Part shown: in pieces, positions 38,441-47,934 of the stretch
Position numbering within the stretch: position 1 is the first letter of the stretch
Layout of the letters: the number at the start of each line of letters is the position of its first letter
Assembly (NCBI RefSeq): GCF_026262505.1
Contig: NC_067207.1
Coordinates: forward strand, 21,730,082-21,794,081
Source: Trichomonas vaginalis G3
Taxonomy: Eukaryota > Parabasalia > Trichomonadida > Trichomonadidae
Reading direction: 5' to 3'
Length of the DNA: 64,000 nucleotides
Translations under genes and position numbers: made by a program
The notes under the pieces: generated by a model
What the model saw: the letters and a program-made list of their open reading frames with translations, nothing else
The model's database searches: none
What the model was told of the DNA's origin: nothing

Positions 38441-38841
38441 AAGCTAGATAATGGGCCATAGAAAGACCCAGAGCTTTATTTTACTACCTTTCGAACTAAA
38501 ATTCGAATTATACCTGGATTATAGCTTACAAATTGTTGAATTTTTTAATGACATGATTTAATTTAAACATTCAATGTTCGGACATAAAAAAACTTGTTGA
38601 TCAATATTCGAAAGTATTGTTAAAGCTATGGCATTTTATAAGTCGCTTCTATATGCAGGTATTTGATCAGATACAAATTCCAAGATCCATAAAATATGGT
38701 CATTTCCTAAATTTAATACAAAAATAAGAAAGTACATGCACCCAAGTATAGTTTCAATTCAGTTTTTCCTTATTAGCAAGATTGACTTTTTCCTGTAGAT
38801 TAGTCAATATTGAAAAAATTTTTCCAAATTTTTTTTGGTAA
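38441..38841. other. AT-rich spacer
   Basis: About 400 bases between eL15 and the ubiquitin-like gene. Just after the eL15 stop, GGGCCATAGAAAGACCC is a short inverted motif. Nothing else is seen. Confidence 0.5.
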
Positions 38842-39081
38842 ATGAGCATCACTATCAAAGTTCAAACACTCTCTGGTATCTCACGCTATATTAAAGTCGA
38901 GCAAACAGACACAATTGAAAAAATCAAGAGCCAACTCTACAGTATGGATGGCATTGCTCCAGATCAGCAAAGAATCTTATACAAAGGTTTGGCACTTCCA
39001 GATACAGCTACAATCGAATCCAGCGGTATCAAAAACGATGAAACTGTTCATATGGTTATCTCATTAAAAGGTGGAATGTAA
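38842..39081 (+). CDS. Single-domain ubiquitin-like protein ending in GGM
   Basis: A 79-residue beta-grasp protein, clearly related to ubiquitin (DTIEKIKSQLYSMDGIAPDQ, then QRILYKG, then VHMVISLKGGM) but far from identical. Against ubiquitin, Ile44 is Leu, Lys48 is Leu, Lys11 is Ile, Arg72 is Ser and Arg74 is Lys, while the Lys63 position is kept. The double Gly is followed by one Met, so a protease would have to remove the last residue to expose GG for conjugation, as in other ubiquitin-family precursors. Ser at position 72 suggests an activating enzyme other than the ubiquitin E1. It could be a NEDD8-like or lineage-specific modifier, or a non-conjugated adaptor. The ATG at 38842 gives a two-residue longer N-terminus than ubiquitin. 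Confidence 0.92.
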   Translation: MSITIKVQTLSGISRYIKVEQTDTIEKIKSQLYSMDGIAPDQQRILYKGLALPDTATIESSGIKNDETVHMVISLKGGM

Positions 39082-39588
39082 ATTAGTCATAATTTTACTC
39101 CATCTTTCAATACGATTACCTAGAGCGCATATTGACTAATAAAATTAAAAACATTATACATGAATAACATTATTTTGCTATAATCTAAAGATATAATCAA
39201 ATAAACATTTTGATATATTTGATTTTCTGGACAAATTACTCATCAAACTATATGAAATTGAATCATTTTCTAAATGGGCATAGATTTGAGTCTAAATATT
39301 CAAAATCCTCTATAAATTATATTAATTAAATGAAATTTGGATGAATTATTATGTTATTTGGTCATTTCTGTTAGATTTAATAATTCCATTCACAGCACAA
39401 TTCGATAATTAATGTTATCTATGAACAATAGAATAATTTTATTGATGAAATGTTTCCTAGTGAAGGGAACTGTATACATTGGAAAGACAAATCATATAAA
39501 TACAGAATATTTTTATTTCAGTCTATAACTAAATATAAAATATTGAAATGAATACTAAGAGGAAACTCTATGTATTCAAAACAATAAG
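39082..39588. other. AT-rich spacer between convergent genes
   Basis: About 500 bases, very AT-rich, with no ORF, repeat or RNA gene that I can support. Confidence 0.5.
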
Positions 39589-40236
39589 TTAGTCATTCTT
39601 CTTATCTGATTTTTCAGCTCCTTCTTTCTTTTCTTCTTTATTTCCTGATTTCTTGGAATTTCTGATGTCAGAAATGATTTCGCGGGCTTCAATAACCTTG
39701 TATGCGAGAATGAAGAATCCAACAAACACTACTGGCTTAAGAACTTGCCAAATAGAAGGGAATTGTGGGGCAGGTGTCTTAAAGAACCTGTAAACAGATG
39801 ATATGTTCTTATCTGGTCTAAATACTTGTAGCTCGAATGATTGGAAATCATAAACTATCATCTTAAACGTTTGGCTATTGTTAATCCATTTTCCGTATGC
39901 GTGGGGGAGATTTCTTTTGCCATAAATCATTTGGGTATCGCATATTATCTTAGTAAATCCTGGAGCTGTGTTATTTTCTATAACAAAACCTTGTGTTTTG
40001 TTGTTCACTCTAACAATTATGTTCATATTAGGATTGACACCTCTGAGAACACCTGTAAGTGTCTGGTTATTATCTTGATTAGGTGTAAGTGTTAAATTGT
40101 ATAAAAAATTTTGCTGATGATAAACTCCATATTGATCAACGTATCCACCAGTTGCATTCCAAAATCCCCTGGCGAATATAGCAAGATCTAATGTTTTATT
40201 GACGCATGCACATGTAGAAAAAAATGAGAAAAACAT
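39589..40236 (-). CDS. Small type I membrane protein of unknown role
   Basis: A 215-residue protein. An N-terminal hydrophobic signal (FFSFFSTCACV) leads to a luminal or external domain of about 145 residues with several N-glycosylation sequons (NKT, NAT, NLT, NQT, NNT, NNS, NIS). One membrane segment follows near 165-182 (WQVLKPVVFVGFFILAYKV). The cytoplasmic tail is short and ends rich in Lys, Glu and Ser. The layout (beta-rich ectodomain, one helix, charged tail) resembles ER membrane complex or p24-like subunits, but no diagnostic motif is seen and I leave it unassigned. The ATG at 40234-40236 directly precedes the signal sequence. Confidence 0.82.
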   Translation of the reverse strand: MFFSFFSTCACVNKTLDLAIFARGFWNATGGYVDQYGVYHQQNFLYNLTLTPNQDNNQTLTGVLRGVNPNMNIIVRVNNKTQGFVIENNTAPGFTKIICDTQMIYGKRNLPHAYGKWINNSQTFKMIVYDFQSFELQVFRPDKNISSVYRFFKTPAPQFPSIWQVLKPVVFVGFFILAYKVIEAREIISDIRNSKKSGNKEEKKEGAEKSDKKND

Positions 40237-40773
40237 CGAAAATAATTAGTCAATAAAGGTGACATTGGTCGATTTACTTTTCCTCTTATAACAACAATTT
40301 TCGAAAATGGATTTAGATTATGTTGTATGTGTTTAGAAAAATTTACTATTTGGATTAACCAAAAGACTCAAATAATTAAATTCAAAATTGCCTAATCGAT
40401 GTTTTATGGGTTTATCTTATATGATATATTGCACCTGTCCAATTATAAGATATTTATGTGCTCAATTTTACTTATTTTTTCATTAATATGTTCATTTTTT
40501 GAAAAATGATTAAAAATTTTTTCATTTCTTGAGGTCTAATTGCATATTTTCGAAAACAAATTTTCATGGCTTATAGGATAATGTATAGGAATACTATAAA
40601 TATGATTGAATAATTTTTATATTGAAGTTTTAGCATGTTCTTATGATATGTTCGTATTTTGGAGATTGTTTAGGATAATGTTATTCGATCATCAAATCCC
40701 TAGATGGAGGTTAGTGTTTTTTCGACCACAATCAATTTGAGAGGGAAAAAAATTGGAAAAAGTGACAGATGTG
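40237..40773. other. AT-rich divergent spacer
   Basis: About 540 bases between two divergent genes. It should hold both promoters. No exact initiator adjoins either ATG, and no other feature is seen. Confidence 0.5.
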
Positions 40774-43308
40774 ATGGATTATGAAAAATTTTGCACTAAA
40801 CTGGAAGAATCTGAGTCCAGCGATACTTCAATCTCACTTCCATCATGGACTCAACTTCAAGAATTCAGAAATTCATATCTACAAGAATGTGTAACATTTA
40901 TTACTTCTTTATTATGCGATGCTTCAGTAAATGAGCATATCAAATGCTTGGCGATGATTTTAATAAGAAATTTTTATCGAATTAATTCGAATGCAGGCTC
41001 AATAATGGTCAGAAGTTTATCTTCAGAAACATTTGATTCATTTTTCAATAGTTTATTAGCATTATTCGAATACGAGAATCTCCAAGTTGTTTCAATCGCT
41101 TCGTCAATCGTTTTTCATTTATCTTCGGGCGAAATTCAAGAAGATAACTATATTCCATTAATCAGCAGCTATGCCGATAATCTTCAGAAAACAACCAACC
41201 CGTACATGGTCTTTGGCTTCAGTTGCCTCCTCTTTTCTATTTGCCAAGAGTTTTCTTTGCCAAATGAAGTTAATTTTACAATTTTATCGGCGATCTTCCA
41301 ACAGTTAAGTTCTGGATCACTACCACCTGTAGTAGCCAGCAGGATCATTGCCCTCTTCAGATCTTCAGTCCAAAAATACCCATCTGAGTTCATGAGGTCC
41401 CAATTGTTCTCAGACGTCCTTAACATGCTTATAGATTTAACTACGCTTCCAGGGACAAAAGTTGAAAGCCTTTTGGCGTGGGCAGTTATTATATCTCTCA
41501 ATACTCCTTTCAGCAGCGACATTCTCTACAAAGTCGGTGAAATATCTCTTAACGAGATGCATGAATCCGTCGTAGAACCTGTTCTAAATGCAGCAGCAAT
41601 CTTTTGGGCAGATGTTGCTAGAAAATTCAAAGAAACTACCGCAGAACTCACTCCTTACACAGAACCATTACTTCGTGGTCTATTCCGATTACTTTGTATA
41701 CGTACTAGCGACCACGCCCATGAAGATCTCGACGAATTACCTCAAACTAGCTTACACACGCTCAAGACCTTCGTAAAAATCTCCCCAGTTACATCAGCAC
41801 CTCACATGGCCGATATTATCCTCGAACATATCAACAGCCATGAAGTTCTCGAGGTAAATGCGACATTAATTTTCTGTGCCGTCCTTGTGAAGGCCAGAAT
41901 CAACCCCGGAGACCATATGTTCGAAGAGCCGATCGATGAGACCATTGCACCATCCTCAGAAGGCATTTATGACGATCAAATGTCAGATCATCCGATAATT
42001 AAATTCGGAGAATCGATGTTTGAAGAGCCAATCGAGGAATCGACTGTCATAAACCTTGTAGGGCAGGCCCTGCAGTCGGGAGTCCCTCTCCTGACCTACA
42101 ACGGCCTCTGGTGCATGAGATGTATTTTACGGGCGACTGTAAACCCATATCCGCTTGCTCCTTACATACCGATCGCCTTTGAGATCCTCGAAGGTGAAGC
42201 CGATATGAACTGCAAGCGCCAGGCCACGTTGTTACTTTCGACGATTGCATTTGCATCGGAACTTGGGTATCAGATCCAAGCAACGGCTGCTGCAATGGAA
42301 TTGGCGAAGTGTAATGACGTTATCCTATCAAAGGATGCTTTCAGATCCTTAAGAAGAATTGGAGATATAGATGATTACCTTGAAAACCCCAATTCCCCAA
42401 CATTAAGTGTTCACAAAGCCATTGTACCTGAACTCCTCTCTTTCCTTAGCGATTGCATAAGCGATGAAGACCAATTAGTTAATGTCATTGATATTTCAAC
42501 AGTTTTAGTTCCATATATCGTCAATTTAGGACCTGTACATTACCAGGAATTCGCTCCACAGACGATCAGCCTCCTCATGGCCGCTCTTCCTAAGACATGC
42601 GAAACTTTCCATCCTTTGGCCATCCTTGCAACGAATTTTCCTGAGATGTTCATGCCGTATTTGGAGCAGTTCGTCACCGCGTTGGTCGAAGCACTCCAGC
42701 AGAATGAGAATAACGATGCAACAAGCGCTGCTGCGGCAAATATGATGGACATCGTCTTGAATTTCGATATTTCTGGAGCATTACCCGATTTGATCGAAGC
42801 CGTTGCAACGATAATGGTTCACTGCGACCGGCCATTTAATGTTCTGAAGGATGTGGCCGATTTGGCAACGGATTTGCATCAATTAAGAGATATCGAATTC
42901 ACTTTTGCCGGATTTACCCATTCTATACCATTGTTAACAAGTGCATTTGTGACTTGCTTGCAGGATCTTGATTCAGACAATGATTTGGTCGCTGCAAGAT
43001 TTATTACTTTTTGTACATGCACAATTGATGATGCTTCTATCGATGAAAAGGGTGAAGCGATTTCTAATTTGATTGTTTTGATAGAGAAAGCTTGTTCTAT
43101 TTGTAACAGGTATAATACAGATTTTATTAGCTCTATTTTGTTCTTTTTGGCAACAATCGGAAGAATTGATGCTGATTTTACTGTACAATTGGTCCAGGAA
43201 TGCGATTATCTCTTGTCTAGACTCAAAGATGCAAGATCTTTCAAAGATTTAAGAAAGATAATCGATCAGCTACCTGATGGGTTAAAGGAAATGTTAGAGA
43301 TTGACTAA
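40774..43308 (+). CDS. HEAT-repeat transport receptor, importin-beta/karyopherin-like
   Basis: An 844-residue all-helical protein with regular HEAT-like hairpins from end to end. Near the N-terminus, NEHIKCLAMILIRNFYRIN has the form of the second HEAT repeat of importin-beta proteins, in which the Ran- and substrate-binding solenoid begins. The size and the acidic interior loops (about residues 375-425, two related segments FEEPIDE and FEEPIEE) fit an IPO5/RanBP6-type receptor, but identity is low and the cargo cannot be named. Nuclear import or export in complex with Ran is the expected role. The start is the ATG at 40774; the frame opens further upstream but with TTG. The stop is GACTAAAAATG. 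Confidence 0.8.
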   Translation: MDYEKFCTKLEESESSDTSISLPSWTQLQEFRNSYLQECVTFITSLLCDASVNEHIKCLAMILIRNFYRINSNAGSIMVRSLSSETFDSFFNSLLALFEYENLQVVSIASSIVFHLSSGEIQEDNYIPLISSYADNLQKTTNPYMVFGFSCLLFSICQEFSLPNEVNFTILSAIFQQLSSGSLPPVVASRIIALFRSSVQKYPSEFMRSQLFSDVLNMLIDLTTLPGTKVESLLAWAVIISLNTPFSSDILYKVGEISLNEMHESVVEPVLNAAAIFWADVARKFKETTAELTPYTEPLLRGLFRLLCIRTSDHAHEDLDELPQTSLHTLKTFVKISPVTSAPHMADIILEHINSHEVLEVNATLIFCAVLVKARINPGDHMFEEPIDETIAPSSEGIYDDQMSDHPIIKFGESMFEEPIEESTVINLVGQALQSGVPLLTYNGLWCMRCILRATVNPYPLAPYIPIAFEILEGEADMNCKRQATLLLSTIAFASELGYQIQATAAAMELAKCNDVILSKDAFRSLRRIGDIDDYLENPNSPTLSVHKAIVPELLSFLSDCISDEDQLVNVIDISTVLVPYIVNLGPVHYQEFAPQTISLLMAALPKTCETFHPLAILATNFPEMFMPYLEQFVTALVEALQQNENNDATSAAAANMMDIVLNFDISGALPDLIEAVATIMVHCDRPFNVLKDVADLATDLHQLRDIEFTFAGFTHSIPLLTSAFVTCLQDLDSDNDLVAARFITFCTCTIDDASIDEKGEAISNLIVLIEKACSICNRYNTDFISSILFFLATIGRIDADFTVQLVQECDYLLSRLKDARSFKDLRKIIDQLPDGLKEMLEID

Positions 43309-44101
43309 AAATGTTTGTTTATGATATGAATTTCATCATTTTTTCTTATTATTTATTTTATTTTTCTATAAAAAATCATTTTCAACATAATTTTATGACG
43401 CAATTGTTATTATTAATCAGAATGTTTACATTAAATACTTGCATTTATAAAATTTAATCAAATTGATTTCGATAAGAAAAATATTCTCTATTTGAGACTA
43501 ATCTCATCACTGATAATACTCAAATACTTGAAAATAACAATTATTATTATATAATGAATCAATAAATTCATGTGTTTGTATGTTATCGAGAATCGAAATC
43601 AGTATAGAGTTCAATGTTGTCATATATTAAATGAGAACACGATTTTCTTTGTGATGTAAAATCCCGAAATTGAATATTGGCTGAAATAATTTCAGAATCG
43701 TATTCGCAACAGAAATCTAAATTAAAATTGGAAATGAAAAAGGGAAATCGAAAGATCTCATCAAAATACGCATTATTCAGCTTGTTTTTGGAAGTAGACT
43801 TTTTCGAAGGCTGAGAAAACAATGAATTTTTTCAAGGGGTAGATGAACAAATTTGCCTTCAATTTCTACCGATCAAACGATTCATGGATGAAAAGTTTAT
43901 TTTAATGTATACAATGTATATAACATAAATTACACTTTAGAAATTCGAAAACAGGATGCTCACAAAAAATTCAATGGGAATTCAGACGTAGAGAAACAAT
44001 GTGTTGTATATCATCATAAAATCAAGATTTTTTAATTTTCTCGAGAGTGGCCCGATGCAAAATTTTCTTATGAAAAATAAATATTATTTTTTTAAAAAAA
44101 A
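43309..44101. other. AT-rich spacer
   Basis: About 790 bases. A 79-codon frame on the minus strand (43583-43822) has no recognisable content. No RNA gene or repeat is seen. Confidence 0.5.
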
Positions 44102-46084
44102 ATGTCCACCCCCGAGTTTGTTGATACAGGAATTAAGATCTACAACTCTCTTGGAGCAAACATTGTTCCCCTTAAAAGAGAAAAAGGCCTTCCACTCCGC
44201 TGCTACACATGCGGCCCAACAGTTTACTCAACATCTCATCTTGGCCATGCAAGAACATATCTTTCTTTTGATATGATCAGACGTATTCTTACTGACTACT
44301 TCAATATCCCAGTCCAGTGGTCAATGAACGTTACAGATATTGATGATAAAATCATTAACACTTTCAATGGCATGTCTGATGACAAGAAGGCCAAGTACGG
44401 AACAGCCCTTGGCTACTCCGCAGACCGCGAGAAAGCTTTCTTCGCAGAACTCGACACATTGAACATTCGTCGTCCAGACGCTCTTCTTCGTGTTTCTGAA
44501 GTTATCCCAGAAATCATCGAGTTCATCTCCAACCTTGAGGAGAAGAGCTTCGCTTACGAGTCCGAAGGCTCAGTCTACTTCGATGTCGAGAAGTTCGAGC
44601 ACGATGGCCGCTTCGTTTATGCAGAGCTCGAGCGCCAGTCATACCTCGGCACAGCCAAGAGTGAAAACCCAGAAGATATGCAGGAGAAGAAGCGCAATCG
44701 TAACGATTTCGCTCTCTGGAAGAAGGCCAAGCCAGAAGAAGAGGCTGCTGGTCAATACTGGGAAACCAAGTGGGGACGCGGTCGTCCAGGCTGGCACATC
44801 GAGTGCTCTACAATGTCTGGCCTCTTCTACGGCCCACAGTTCGATCTCCACGCCGGTGGTATCGATCTCCGCTTCCCACACCACTCCAACGAAATCGCCC
44901 AGTCCCAGGCCAGATGGGAAAAGGTTCCATGGGTCCGCAATTGGATGCATACAGGCACACTCAGAGCTGCTAACGGTGAGAAGATGTCAAAGTCATTAGG
45001 CAACTTCTTCTCAGTTCAGGATGGTCTTCAGCACTGGAGCCCAGCTGTTCTCAGAATGATCTTCTGCCAATCTCACTACAGAAACCCAATGGACCTCAGT
45101 GAAGACAACATTTCACAGGCCCAGGTCAAGCTCTCCAAGATCACAAACTTCCTTTCCTCAATTGAGCCACTTACACTCAAGTCAATCTCCGAGTTAAAGC
45201 GTGGCTTCAAGCCAGAGGATAAGGCCTTCTCATACTTCATTGCTAAGACAGCAGAAGACATCGAGCGCTACTTCGCCGACGATTTCGATATTCCAAAGGC
45301 CGTCAACGCTCTTGTTGCTCTTATCGATGAATACAACAAGAACAAGGATGTCGTTATTGACTCCCTTGTTGTCGAAGCTGCTAAGCTTGTCCGCAGAATC
45401 ATGGTCGTCCTTGGTTTCTCACCAGAGACAGTTCTTCTTTCACAATCCAACACAAACTTGAACGAATCCGGATTCCCACAGGCCATGGCCGCTTACAGAC
45501 AAAACGTCAGAACAAACAACATCAACATGCTCAAGCAAGTCCGTGAACTCGCAAAGAGCTTAAACATCGACATGAAGAAGCAACCAGCAGAAGCTAACCC
45601 AGTCTACGATCTCCTCAAGCAACTTGAGACAGGTGTTAAGGAGAATATGACACAACTCGATACATTACGTGATGAATCTCTTCCATCCATCGGTATCAAG
45701 CTCGAAGATAACGCTAATGGTGTTGACTTCAAGCTCGTCGATCCAAAGCAGCTCGCTGAGGAAATCAAGACAAAGAAGACAACAGAAAACTTCAAGGCTC
45801 AGAGAAAGGAGCAGGAGAAGCAGAAGCAAGCTGAAAAGGCTCAGAACGAAAAGAAGCAGAAGCCAAAGAAGGACGAGAATGGCGTTCCTTACCACCCAAG
45901 AGAATGGTTCACATCACAGAATGATATCTACTCCGCATTTGACGAAAATGGCCTTCCAACAGCTAAGTTCCTTGAAGATGGTACATCTAAGGAATTGTCA
46001 AAGAGTGAAGCTAGCAAACTTAAGAAGATGTATAACACAATGCTCCAGGATTACAACAAGTACCAGGAACAGCATAAGCAATAA
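44102..46084 (+). CDS. CARS: Cysteinyl-tRNA synthetase
   Basis: A 660-residue class I synthetase that charges tRNA-Cys in the cytosol. The HIGH signature appears as HLGHA (46-50). KMSKS is exact at about 294-298. The zinc ligands are the Cys before the HIGH box (CYTCGPT, about 34), the Cys in GWHIECS and the HHSNEIAQ segment. VTDIDDKI and FDLHAGGIDLRFPHH are diagnostic of the cysteine enzyme. From about 550 comes a eukaryote-type tail with a Lys/Glu-rich helix (KEQEKQKQAEKAQNEKKQKP) and a conserved end region (PYHPREWF). Codons favour C in third position, so expression is probably high. The ATG at 44102 follows an A/T tract; no near initiator is seen. The stop is CAATAAAC. Confidence 0.97.
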   Translation: MSTPEFVDTGIKIYNSLGANIVPLKREKGLPLRCYTCGPTVYSTSHLGHARTYLSFDMIRRILTDYFNIPVQWSMNVTDIDDKIINTFNGMSDDKKAKYGTALGYSADREKAFFAELDTLNIRRPDALLRVSEVIPEIIEFISNLEEKSFAYESEGSVYFDVEKFEHDGRFVYAELERQSYLGTAKSENPEDMQEKKRNRNDFALWKKAKPEEEAAGQYWETKWGRGRPGWHIECSTMSGLFYGPQFDLHAGGIDLRFPHHSNEIAQSQARWEKVPWVRNWMHTGTLRAANGEKMSKSLGNFFSVQDGLQHWSPAVLRMIFCQSHYRNPMDLSEDNISQAQVKLSKITNFLSSIEPLTLKSISELKRGFKPEDKAFSYFIAKTAEDIERYFADDFDIPKAVNALVALIDEYNKNKDVVIDSLVVEAAKLVRRIMVVLGFSPETVLLSQSNTNLNESGFPQAMAAYRQNVRTNNINMLKQVRELAKSLNIDMKKQPAEANPVYDLLKQLETGVKENMTQLDTLRDESLPSIGIKLEDNANGVDFKLVDPKQLAEEIKTKKTTENFKAQRKEQEKQKQAEKAQNEKKQKPKKDENGVPYHPREWFTSQNDIYSAFDENGLPTAKFLEDGTSKELSKSEASKLKKMYNTMLQDYNKYQEQHKQ

Positions 46085-47919
46085 ACTATAAATTGATCTT
46101 ACTTTTTTTTATTAAATTATTCCATCATATTTTATCTTTTTTATTTTTTTCATTATACATTGTTTGTTACTTAGTATATTGTCACATAGAAGCATCCGTC
46201 TAAACTGAGTGTGTTAGAATTTGCCTATCAATCATCTTATCAGCATATGGAGATTGTTAACTTTTTTTTTAGGAAACTCTGAGATATTTTTTATTTTTCA
46301 TTGTGAGTGATTTCTAATATATTCTCTTGAAAAAATGAACTGAACGGAAGGTTAAAATAATGAATTGGAGAGACCTGATTATAATAGAGTTGATAACATG
46401 ATGTAAATGATGAGGTATATGAGAATAATTTGTTATCAGAGCGAAAATAACAATTTTCCTAGGCAAATCAACTAGACATGCTAAAATAAACCCTATCATT
46501 GATCAAATCTAAAGTTATATATTTCCAAAATTTTTTCAATTTTTTAAAAATAATCTAATATTTGTAGAAAATTGACTTGAAATTAATGAAAATCAAAAAA
46601 ATTTGGAAATTTTAGATGTAAGAAATTGTACTATAATTCTCAAATAATTATTTTTACGTTAGAAGCAGATCATTTAACATAAATTCCATGTATTTAATTT
46701 TCCATTTCCAACAATTTCATATGAATTTCTTGAAAATTAATATTGCCTCTTATTTTAAATAATCTGTGTGCATGATTAATGCGTAATTTTTCTAGTTGAA
46801 TGTATCTCAGGGGATATCTGAATAGAACATCATTTTTCAAACATAATAGTCATTGAAAGATCACTATAAGAGATTCAACAGTTCTGTATTCAGATCATTA
46901 ACTTATTAGAGCAGATTATTTTTCATTTGAACAATCAATCAAAAAATTTGTCAGCCGAACATGATCAAACTCATTGTCTCAAAAAGGTTTATCTTATTTT
47001 TAAATTTTCAAGTTTTATCTATGACGTATTAAATTTTTGATATTCGAATTCGGTTTTTCTTAGCTTACTACTTGCAAAATATGAGATTATACACTATAAA
47101 ATAGAATGCAATCTTCAGAAAGATTTGCTTTTATATTTTTCAAAACTCAAAATGTATGCTAATGGTTTCAATTGATTTGGATTGGAAAATTATATCAACA
47201 AAACAAATCTAAATATATATTATCAACCACATAGCTTTATCGGATTGGATCTATAAAATTTTGATTGCTGAGTTGAAGACTCACCTGTGGAATAGCCTGA
47301 GCACAATGGCAAAGCGTGAGATAATTCGTTAACTCTATTATTGGCCGGTGACTTAAAATAAGACATAAGCCAGTGACAAGAAAATATTTTTCACGCGCTT
47401 TTTTTTGATGGGGAGAATAGCATTATCTCTATATGTAGCCTCTAATAATGCGAGCGATTTGATCAGAAGCAAGTTGTTTTAAGACTGTAATTGTTTTGTG
47501 GATTAATCATTTGTTTTCTGTCGTTTACATTGAATTTTTTTGACAGTTTACATCCTATTTAATTGTCATAAGTTTATTTGAAAATTTAAAATAATATTTT
47601 TCTAAAGAAATATTTTATCTGTATATTTGAAAAGATGAGAAACACTAACATCGAATATCATGACGATTTTGTGAAGGAATAAAGATACGGATTGGTGAAT
47701 GGTCTTTGTTTTTAGTTTATAAAACAAACATATGGTTATGGAAGTATTGGATTAAAATTTCAGCATAAAGAAAAATTTGAGAAGACACGAATTAAATGTA
47801 GGTACTGAAAAAAAGCATCATCCAAAAACTTAAATTCGTATTTAATTCTATAATTTGAGGTTGGCCAAGGTCGACCGATAGAAAATTTGTGATAAGTGAA
47901 ATTTGTGAGGAGTGGTCCA
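46085..47919. other. 1.8-kb spacer with a GC-richer island near 47270-47480
   Basis: It is mostly AT-rich and without ORFs. Around 47270-47480 base composition rises and the sequence looks unlike the rest (for example CACCTGTGGAATAGCCTGAG and GGCCGGTGACTTA). It could be a non-coding RNA gene or an upstream control region of elongation factor 2, but I can name neither. No tRNA boxes are found. Confidence 0.45.
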
Positions 47920-47924
47920 TCACT
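47920..47924 (+). promoter_or_regulatory. Initiator (Inr) of the EF-2 gene
   Basis: TCACT is an exact match to TCA(C/T)(A/T), with the A 13 bases before the ATG at 47935. It excludes the in-frame ATG at 47896, which lies upstream of the start of transcription. Confidence 0.7.
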
Positions 47925-47934
47925 TTCTTCAAGG

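Noticed and set aside
43583-43822. 79-codon minus-strand frame
   Set aside because: Its composition is that of AT-rich spacer and no domain or start signal is seen.
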